Positions 20,632 through 26,041 of a DNA stretch of 26,041 bases are shown here, piece after piece. Source of the DNA: Thiobacillus sp. UBA2597 (GTDB taxonomy: Bacteria; Pseudomonadota; Gammaproteobacteria; Burkholderiales; Thiobacillaceae); NCBI GenBank assembly GCA_002339725.1, contig DDKN01000062.1:20506-46546 (forward strand), written 5' to 3'. Positions within the stretch are counted from its first letter, which is position 1; every line of letters begins with the position of its first letter. Both the position numbers and the translations under genes were made by a program. Under the pieces are notes generated by a model that was not told the DNA's origin, did no database searches, and saw nothing but the letters and a program-made list of their open reading frames with translations.

Positions 20632-21794
20632 AGATCGCCATTGCCGGTACCGGCTACGTCGGCCTGTCCAATGCCATCCTGCTGGCCCAACACAATGAAG
20701 TGGTCGCGCTCGACATCGTGCCCGAGAAGGTGGCGATGCTGAACCGCAAAGAGTCGCCCATCGTCGATGCCGAGATCGAGGATTATCTCAAGCACAAGCC
20801 GCTCAATTTCCGCGCCACTCTCGACAAGCACGACGCCTACGAGGGGGCGGATTTCGTGATCATCGCCACGCCGACCGACTATGACCCCGAGACCAATTAC
20901 TTCAACACCCAATCGGTCGAAGTGGTGATCCGAGACGTCATCGCGATCAACCCCCAGGCGGTGATGGTGATCAAGTCCACCGTGCCGGTGGGTTACACCG
21001 AAAAGGTGAGGGCGCATTATCAATGCGATAATATTATTTTTTCGCCCGAATTCCTGCGCGAGGGACGCGCCCTGTATGACAACCTGTATCCCTCGCGCAT
21101 TGTGGTGGGAGAACGCTCGCAGCGCGCCGAGACCTTCGCCAATCTTTTGAAGCAGGGCGCCTTGAAGCCCGACATCCCGGTGCTGTTCACCGATGCCACC
21201 GAGGCGGAGGCGATCAAGCTGTTTGCCAATACCTATCTCGCCATGCGCGTGGCCTACTTCAACGAACTCGATACCTATGCCGCCACCCACGGCCTGGATA
21301 CCCGGCAGATCATCGAAGGGGTCTGTCTCGACCCGCGCATCGGCAGCCATTACAACAACCCGTCCTTCGGCTATGGCGGTTACTGTCTGCCGAAAGATAC
21401 CAAGCAGCTTTTGGCCAACTACCGCGACGTGCCGCAAAACCTGATCCATGCCATCGTCGAGGCCAATACCACGCGCAAGGATTTCATCGCCGATGCCATC
21501 ATCCGCAAGAACCCCAACGTGGTGGGCATCTACCGTCTGATCATGAAGGCCGGTTCGGACAATTTCCGGGCTTCCAGCATCCAGGGCATCATGAAGCGGA
21601 TCAAGGCCAAGGGCATCGAGGTCATCGTCTACGAACCGGTGCTGCAGGAGAGCGAGTTCTACCATTCGCGCGTGGTCAACGACCTGGCCCAGTTCAAGCG
21701 CGAGGCCGATGTCATCGTGGCCAACCGCATCACCGACGAGATTCGGGACGTGGTCGACAAGGTTTACAGCCGCGATCTGTTCGGGTCGGACTGA
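20628..21794 (+). CDS. ugd: UDP-glucose 6-dehydrogenase, enterobacterial Ugd type
   Basis: A 388-residue protein, exactly the length of E. coli Ugd, with very similar sequence blocks as I recall them: GTGYVGLSN (7-15), TPTDYDPETNYFNT, FSPEFLREG, KLFANTYLAMRVAYFNELD, the catalytic C253 in GGYCLPKDTKQ, SDNFRASSIQGIMKRIKAKG and the terminal RDLFGSD. It makes UDP-glucuronate, a precursor for exopolysaccharide and LPS sugars. One patch (21021-21046) uses AT-rich codons (GAT AAT ATT ATT TTT) in an otherwise GC-biased gene, a hint of an internal signal or of transferred origin. It is coupled to pyrF by ATGA and followed by cysM after 3 nt. Confidence 0.96.
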   Translation: MKIAIAGTGYVGLSNAILLAQHNEVVALDIVPEKVAMLNRKESPIVDAEIEDYLKHKPLNFRATLDKHDAYEGADFVIIATPTDYDPETNYFNTQSVEVVIRDVIAINPQAVMVIKSTVPVGYTEKVRAHYQCDNIIFSPEFLREGRALYDNLYPSRIVVGERSQRAETFANLLKQGALKPDIPVLFTDATEAEAIKLFANTYLAMRVAYFNELDTYAATHGLDTRQIIEGVCLDPRIGSHYNNPSFGYGGYCLPKDTKQLLANYRDVPQNLIHAIVEANTTRKDFIADAIIRKNPNVVGIYRLIMKAGSDNFRASSIQGIMKRIKAKGIEVIVYEPVLQESEFYHSRVVNDLAQFKREADVIVANRITDEIRDVVDKVYSRDLFGSD

Positions 21795-21797
21795 AGC

Positions 21798-22685
21798 ATG
21801 GACAAAACCATCGAGGACTTCGTCGGCAACACGCCCCTGGTGCGCCTGAAGAAGCTGCCGGGCGCGACCTCCAATGTGGTGCTGGTCAAGCTGGAGGGCA
21901 ACAACCCGGCTGGCTCGGTGAAGGACCGGCCGGCATTGTCCATGATCAGGCGGGCCGAGGCGCGCGGCGAGATCCGCCCGGGCGACACCCTGATCGAGGC
22001 CACCAGCGGCAACACCGGCATCGCCCTGGCCATGGCCGCCGCCATTCGCGGCTACCGGATGGTGTTGATCATGCCCGAGCACCTCTCGATCGAGCGGCGC
22101 CAGACCATGCGCGCCTACGGCGCCGAGATCGTGCTCACCCCTCAGGCGGGCGGCATGGAGGCGGCGCGCGACCTGGCTGACAAGATGGTGGCCGAAGGTC
22201 GCGGCGTGATGCTCGACCAGTTTGCCAACCCGGACAACCCGATCGCCCACTACGAGGGCACCGCGCCGGAGATCTGGCGCGACACCGAGGGCCGCGTCAC
22301 CCACTTCGTCTCCAGCATGGGCACCACCGGCACCATCATGGGCTGCTCGAGGTTCTTCAAAGAGCAGAACCCGCAAATCCAGATCATCGGGGTGCAGCCT
22401 GAGGAGGGGGCACAGATCCCCGGCATCCGCAAATGGCCGGAGGCATACCTGCCGAAGATCTGCGACTTCTCCCGGGTGGACCGCATGATCTACGTGAGCC
22501 AGCAGGACGCCGAAGAAACGACGCGACGGCTCGCGCGCGAGGAAGGCATCTTCGCCGGCATCTCCTCCGGCGGTGCCCTGTGGGCGGCCTTGCAGCTCTC
22601 CAGGGAAGTGCAGAACGCGGTCATCGTCTCCATCGTGTGTGACCGCGGCGACCGTTATCTCTCGACCGGTGTCTTCCCGGCCTGA
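21798..22685 (+). CDS. cysM: Cysteine synthase B (O-acetylserine sulfhydrylase, CysM type)
   Basis: A 295-residue fold-type II PLP enzyme. The Schiff-base lysine is K42 in NPAGSVKDRPA, the substrate loop TSGNTG (69-74), the PLP-phosphate loop GTTGT, and the C-terminus EGIFAGISSGGA and CDRGDRYLSTGVF. The blocks QFANPDNPIAHYEGTAPEIW and GIRKWPEAYLP assign it to CysM rather than CysK. CysM makes cysteine from O-acetylserine, or S-sulfocysteine with thiosulfate, so serine made by the upstream serA/serC pair is its indirect feedstock. It is the last plus-strand gene of the cluster, with 6 nt to the convergent DUF1232 gene and no terminator visible. Confidence 0.96.
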   Translation: MDKTIEDFVGNTPLVRLKKLPGATSNVVLVKLEGNNPAGSVKDRPALSMIRRAEARGEIRPGDTLIEATSGNTGIALAMAAAIRGYRMVLIMPEHLSIERRQTMRAYGAEIVLTPQAGGMEAARDLADKMVAEGRGVMLDQFANPDNPIAHYEGTAPEIWRDTEGRVTHFVSSMGTTGTIMGCSRFFKEQNPQIQIIGVQPEEGAQIPGIRKWPEAYLPKICDFSRVDRMIYVSQQDAEETTRRLAREEGIFAGISSGGALWAALQLSREVQNAVIVSIVCDRGDRYLSTGVFPA

Positions 22686-22691
22686 GCCGCC

Positions 22692-23060
22692 TTAGCGGGC
22701 GATCAGCCAGCCGGTCAGCGCCAGCAACCCCAGCCAGATCAAAGCGATCACGCCGGCCGCGGCCCGGCTGACCGGATGCGCGGCCTGCCGCCGGGCCCGT
22801 TCCTGGCATTCGGCCCAGACCGGCTTGGGAATCAGCCGGATGGCGATCAGGATCAACAGCGGCAGCAACAGGGCATCGTCCAGATAGCCCAGCACCGGGA
22901 TGAAATCCGGGATCAGGTCGATCGGGCTGAAGGCATAGGCTGCGGCGCACGCGGCCAGGGCTTTTGCATACCAGGGTGTGGCCGGGTGGCGGGCGGCGAA
23001 CCAGAGGGTGAGGGCCTGAACCTTGAGACGGCGGGCCCAGTCCAGCAGGTGCTGCTTCAC
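22692..23060 (-). CDS. DUF1232 (YkvA-like) inner-membrane protein
   Basis: A 122-residue membrane protein. The DUF1232 signature is AYAFSPIDLIPDFIPVLGYL at about residues 41-60, a re-entrant hydrophobic block, followed by DDALLLPLLILIAIRLI and a C-terminal transmembrane segment (about 101-119). Function of the family is not established. It starts with GTG 23060, overlapping the stop of the upstream methyltransferase by 4 nt (GTGA), so the pair is translationally coupled. It converges on cysM. Confidence 0.9.
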   Translation of the reverse strand: MKQHLLDWARRLKVQALTLWFAARHPATPWYAKALAACAAAYAFSPIDLIPDFIPVLGYLDDALLLPLLILIAIRLIPKPVWAECQERARRQAAHPVSRAAAGVIALIWLGLLALTGWLIAR

Positions 23061-23767
23061 CGCTGCCGCCAGAGCAGGAACACGCAGGGCCGGCGCTCGA
23101 CCTCGGGCAGCTGGCCGCGCCAGTCGGCCACGCGCCGGCTTTGCACCCGTTCGCTGGCCAGGGTCAGGTCGCAGGCCAGGCAGAGCCAGGTGTCGTCGCG
23201 GCAGGTGGCGAGGATGCTGTCGAGCATGGCGCTGTTGCGATAGGGCGTCTCGATGAAGGCCTGGGCCGCGTCGTCCCGCTCCGCCCGTTTCTCCAGTTCG
23301 CGCAGGGCCTGTTGGCGCTCCTCCGGCCTTGCCGGCAGATAACCGTGAAAGGCGAAGCGCTGACCGACCAGGCCCGAGCCCATGAGGGCGAGCAGGATGG
23401 AAGAGGGACCGGTGAGCGGTTTGACCCGAATGCCGTGTTGATGCGCCAGGCGCACCAGATCGGCGCCGGGATCGGCCACCGCCGGGCAGCCGGCCTCGGA
23501 GATCAGGCCGACATCGGTGCCGGCCAGCAGCGGCGCGAGCAGGGCCTTGAGCTCGGCCGGCCTGGTGTGTTCGTTCAGTTCCAGCAGGGTGAGCTGCTGC
23601 AGCGGCAGGGCGGTGCCGACCTGCTTCAGGAAGGCGCGCGCGGTCTTGGGGTGTTCGACCACGAAGGTGGTCAGACTCGCCGCGATGCGGCGGGTGGCTT
23701 CGGGCAGGACGACATCGAGTTCCGTCGCGCCGAGCGGCGTCGGAATGAGATAAAGCGTACCGATCAT
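23057..23767 (-). CDS. SAM-dependent methyltransferase, RsmI-like (tetrapyrrole methylase fold)
   Basis: A 236-residue protein of the RsmI/YraL branch of the tetrapyrrole methylase superfamily. The start MIGTLYLIPTPLG corresponds to the family GTLYLVATPIGN, GLISEAGCPAVADPG to ISDAGTPLISDPG, and LTGPSSILLALMGSGL, FHGYLPAR and FIETPYRN are also family blocks. True RsmI methylates C1402 of 16S rRNA; this protein departs from it (LGATELD in place of IGNLxD) and is shorter, so it is likely a paralogue found beside maf in betaproteobacteria, target not known. Its ribosome binding site (GAGGGGG, 8 nt before ATG) is part of an inverted repeat element. It is coupled to the DUF1232 gene. Confidence 0.87.
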   Translation of the reverse strand: MIGTLYLIPTPLGATELDVVLPEATRRIAASLTTFVVEHPKTARAFLKQVGTALPLQQLTLLELNEHTRPAELKALLAPLLAGTDVGLISEAGCPAVADPGADLVRLAHQHGIRVKPLTGPSSILLALMGSGLVGQRFAFHGYLPARPEERQQALRELEKRAERDDAAQAFIETPYRNSAMLDSILATCRDDTWLCLACDLTLASERVQSRRVADWRGQLPEVERRPCVFLLWRQR

Positions 23768-23774
23768 GAATTTT

Positions 23775-23832
23775 CCCCCTCTCCCTCCGGGATACCGCAG
23801 GCTAGGGGCATTATCAGAGGGGCTGGGGGTGA
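23775..23832 (-). repeat. GC-rich intergenic repeat, copy A (with 24-nt insertion)
   Basis: Read on the minus strand: TCACCCCCAGCCCCTC (23832-23817), then 24 nt (23816-23793), then TCCCGGAGGGAGAGGGGG (23792-23775). The outer parts match copy B at 23885-23917 in inverted orientation: 16 of 16 and about 15 of 18 bases. The last bases provide the ribosome binding site of the RsmI-like gene. The sequence resembles common REP-like intergenic repeats with CCCTCxCC...GGAGGGGG ends. Confidence 0.8.
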
Positions 23833-23871
23833 AAAAAAGGCGTCAGGCGAGGCAAGCATGGTCGCCAGAAG

Positions 23872-24498
23872 CTAACGGCCTCCCTCACCCCCAGCCCCTC
23901 CCCCGGAGGGGGAGGGGCGGTAGGTCAGCACATCCAGGCCCTCGTTGGCCAGCATCTCGGTCAGCTTGATCAGCGGCAGGCCGACCAGGGCGGTCGGGTC
24001 TTCCGTCTCGAAGCGCGCAATCAGTGCGATGCCGAGCGATTCGCTCTTGGCGCTGCCGCAGCAGTTGTAGGGCTGATCCTTGCGCAGATAGGCCTCGATC
24101 TGGGCGTCGGTGTAGTTGCGCATCACCAGGCGCACCGGCACGTTGGCGGTCTGCACCCTGCCGGTCTTGGCATTGAGCAGGGTCAGCGCGGTGTGGAACT
24201 CCAGCGCCTTGCCGCGCATGCGCTTGAGTTGCTCGACGGCCTTGTCGTGCGTGCCCGGCTTGCCCAGTTGCTCGCCTTCGAGCAGGGCGACCTGGTCGGA
24301 GCCGATGATCAGGGCATCGGGGAACTTCGCCGCCACGGCCTGGGCCTTCAGCAGCGACAGGCGCTGGGCGGTGTCGTCCGGTTTTTCGCCGGGCAAGGGG
24401 GTCTCGTCGACCGCCGGCGCGGCCACCTCGAACGGCACGCCCAGACGGCCGAGCAGTTCGCGGCGAAAGGGCGAGGTGGAGGCGAGGACGAGGGTCAT
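23872..24498 (-). CDS. maf: Maf-family nucleotide pyrophosphatase, YceF type
   Basis: A 208-residue Maf protein that hydrolyses nucleoside triphosphates. The N-terminal signature LASTSPFRRELL, AAPAVDETPLPGE, the catalytic IIGSDQV, GKPGT and CCGSAKSESLG fit the YceF branch, which in E. coli prefers 7-methyl-GTP and so clears damaged nucleotides. The natural domain ends at about LTEMLANEGLDVL; the last 15-18 residues (RPSPSGGGAGGEGGR) are low complexity and are encoded by repeat copy B, which also leads to the present stop. It lies 37 nt downstream of the oadA-like stop and precedes the RsmI-like gene on this strand. Confidence 0.93.
   Translation of the reverse strand: MTLVLASTSPFRRELLGRLGVPFEVAAPAVDETPLPGEKPDDTAQRLSLLKAQAVAAKFPDALIIGSDQVALLEGEQLGKPGTHDKAVEQLKRMRGKALEFHTALTLLNAKTGRVQTANVPVRLVMRNYTDAQIEAYLRKDQPYNCCGSAKSESLGIALIARFETEDPTALVGLPLIKLTEMLANEGLDVLTYRPSPSGGGAGGEGGR
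23885..23917 (+). repeat. GC-rich intergenic repeat, copy B (inside the 3' end of maf)
   Basis: TCACCCCCAGCCCCTC (23885-23900) followed by CCCCGGAGGGGGAGGGG (23901-23917). It is the inverted partner of copy A, without the 24-nt insertion, and is internally a 10-bp-scale palindrome (CCCCTCCCCCGGAGGGGGAGGGG). It lies within the maf reading frame and encodes its glycine-rich tail. Confidence 0.85.
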
Positions 24499-24535
24499 GC
24501 CTGGCGAGTGGATTGAAGGGCTGCTCGCGACCCGC

Positions 24536-26041
24536 CTATTCCGGCTGGATCTCGATCAACACCTGATCCGGCGTCACCGCCTCGCCCTTGGCGACGTGGA
24601 TGGCGACCACGGTGCCGGAGACCGGTGCCTGGATCTCGTTTTCCATCTTCATCGCTTCGATCACCAGCACGCCGTCGCCGGCGCTGACCTTCTGGCCGGT
24701 CTTGACCAGGACATCGACGATGGTGCCGGGCATGGCGGTGGTGACGTGGCCGGGGCGCGAGGGCCGGGGCCGGTCCTTGGCGGTGGCGGCCTGGGCCTTC
24801 TTGCTGCTTTTGCGCATGGCGCCGCTGCCCGGGCCGACCTCGATCTCGTTCAGGGTCTCGACCAGCACCTCTTCCGGTACGCCATCGACGTGCACGTAGA
24901 AAGGGCGTTCCGCCTCGGCACCCTGCCCGGTGCCGGTGATGCGGATGTGATAGGTCTCGCCGTGCAGGGTGACCTTGAACTCGTTGGGGGCGAACTGGGC
25001 GCCGCCGGCCGGGGCGTGTTTGGCCTCGATCGGCAGCAGCGGCTCCGGTGTCAGGCTGCCGGCGGCGCGCTCCTGCAGGAAGGTGCGGCCGAGGTCGGGG
25101 AACATGGCGTAGGTCAGCACGTCCTCGTCCGACCTGGCCAGGCCTTCGATCTCGGTGCGCAGCTTGTCCAGCTCATCGCTCAGCAAATCGGCCGGGCGAC
25201 AGGTAATGACTTCCTGATTGCCCACGGCGTGCTTCTTCACCTCTTCGTTGACCTTGCCCGGGGCGGCGCCGTAGCGGCCGAGCAGGTAGTTCTTGACCTC
25301 GTTGGTGACCGACTTGTAGCGCTCGCCGGTAAGCACGTTGAGCACGGCCTGGGTGCCGACGATCTGCGAGGTGGGCGTGACCAGGGGCGGGAAGCCCAGG
25401 TCTTCGCGCACGCGGGGAATCTCGGCGAACACCTCGTCCATGCGGTTGAGCGCGCCCTGTTCCTTCAGCTGGTTGGCCAGGTTGGAGATCATGCCGCCGG
25501 GAATCTGCGAGGTGAGGATGCGGGTGTCGACCTGGTTCGAGTCCATCTCGAACTGCCAGTATTTTTTACGCACCTCGCGGAAGTAGGCGGCGATTTCCTG
25601 CAGCAGGCCGAGGTCGAGGCCGGTGTCGTAGTCGCTGCCCTGGAAGGCGGCGACCAGGCTTTCCGTGGTGGGATGGCTGGCGCCCTCGGAGAAGGCGGAC
25701 AGGCAGGTGTCGATCATGCTGGCACCGGCTTCGACCGCCTTCATGTGCACCATGCTGGCCAGGCCCGAGGTGGCGTGGCTGTGGGTGTGGATCGGGATCG
25801 ACACGGCGGCCTTGAGCGCCTTGACCAGGTCCACCGCGGCATACGGGGTGAGCAGGCCGGCCATGTCCTTGATCGCCAGGGTGTCGCAGCCCATGGCTTC
25901 CAGTTCCTTGGCCATGGCGACGAAGTAAGGGATGTCGTGCACCGGGCTGGTGGTGTAGCAGAGGGTCCCTTCGGCATGCTTGCCGGCCGCCTTCACCGCC
26001 TCGATCGACACGCGCAGGTTGCGCACGTCGTTCATGGCGTC
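24536..26041 (-). CDS. oadA: Oxaloacetate decarboxylase alpha / pyruvate carboxylase B subunit (5' end outside window)
   Basis: 501 C-terminal residues of a biotin-dependent carboxyltransferase; the frame is still open at base 26041. From the first visible methionine: the catalytic lysine is K56 in LAIKDMAGLL, the metal ligands are in IHTHSHATSG (H83, H85), then SEGASHPTTES, the conserved domain to about residue 330, a linker rich in Ala and Lys, and a C-terminal biotinyl domain with the carboxylated lysine K463 in VIEAMKMENE, 36 residues from the end. Such proteins transfer CO2 between biotin and pyruvate/oxaloacetate, either in a Na+-pumping decarboxylase or as the B subunit of a two-subunit pyruvate carboxylase. 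The deciding neighbour (oadB/G or the biotin carboxylase) is not in the window. Confidence 0.92.
   Translation of the reverse strand, partial: DAMNDVRNLRVSIEAVKAAGKHAEGTLCYTTSPVHDIPYFVAMAKELEAMGCDTLAIKDMAGLLTPYAAVDLVKALKAAVSIPIHTHSHATSGLASMVHMKAVEAGASMIDTCLSAFSEGASHPTTESLVAAFQGSDYDTGLDLGLLQEIAAYFREVRKKYWQFEMDSNQVDTRILTSQIPGGMISNLANQLKEQGALNRMDEVFAEIPRVREDLGFPPLVTPTSQIVGTQAVLNVLTGERYKSVTNEVKNYLLGRYGAAPGKVNEEVKKHAVGNQEVITCRPADLLSDELDKLRTEIEGLARSDEDVLTYAMFPDLGRTFLQERAAGSLTPEPLLPIEAKHAPAGGAQFAPNEFKVTLHGETYHIRITGTGQGAEAERPFYVHVDGVPEEVLVETLNEIEVGPGSGAMRKSSKKAQAATAKDRPRPSRPGHVTTAMPGTIVDVLVKTGQKVSAGDGVLVIEAMKMENEIQAPVSGTVVAIHVAKGEAVTPDQVLIEIQPE

Noticed and set aside
20535..22376. 613-codon antisense open frame opposite ugd and cysM
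   Set aside because: Runs across two certain genes and shows only shadow composition.

Overview
The window is a gene-dense, GC-rich chromosomal segment that reads as a betaproteobacterium (inference from gene order and protein types: Nitrosomonadales, Rhodocyclales or Hydrogenophilales-like; I cannot name a genus). No rRNA, tRNA, prophage, insertion sequence or CRISPR array is visible. Nearly every base lies in a recognisable gene, so most of this is conserved core chromosome, and I do not see a clear new multi-gene defence or metabolic system.

Left end (1-3365, plus strand): the 3' end of a TonB-dependent receptor, a PiuC/YbiX-type Fe(II)/2-oxoglutarate dioxygenase, an FMN-dependent alpha-hydroxy-acid oxidase family protein that lacks an expected substrate-binding arginine, and an exported di-haem cytochrome c peroxidase. 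The first three look like an iron/siderophore uptake operon; the peroxidase may have its own promoter. 3372-5292 (minus strand): phosphoglycerate mutase gpmA, a secreted protein of unknown function, and an NlpC/P60 cell-wall peptidase whose gene overlaps that of the unknown protein. 5403-8616 (plus): a phasin-like alanine-rich helical protein, a UbiB-family kinase-like protein, and a periplasmic beta-carbonic anhydrase.

Centre (8643-22685, plus): a long mixed-function supraoperon, serC - serA-like - pheA - hisC - tyrA - aroA - cmk - rpsA - ihfB - lapA - lapB - pyrF - ugd - cysM. It joins serine and aromatic amino acid synthesis to ribosomal protein S1, a nucleoid protein, LPS-assembly control, pyrimidine synthesis, UDP-glucuronate synthesis and cysteine synthesis. 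Genes are mostly coupled by 0-14 nt gaps or 4-nt ATGA/GTGA overlaps. The exceptions carry structure: a repeat-like insert before serA-like, another before hisC, an intrinsic terminator wrapped around the cmk stop codon before rpsA, and a strong terminator after ihfB.

Right end (22692-26041, minus): the gene order of transcription is oadA-like (5' end outside the window), maf/yceF, an RsmI-like methyltransferase and a DUF1232 membrane protein. An inverted pair of GC-rich intergenic repeats sits between maf and the methyltransferase gene; one copy encodes the Maf C-terminus and the other supplies the next gene's ribosome binding site.

The observations most worth a second look are that repeat pair, the two short upstream ORFs that end on the start codons of serA-like and hisC, the structured cmk-rpsA junction with an AT-rich patch inside cmk, the natural serine at the glyphosate-relevant proline position of AroA, the oxidase without its substrate arginine next to PiuC, and the secreted unknown overlapping the NlpC/P60 gene.
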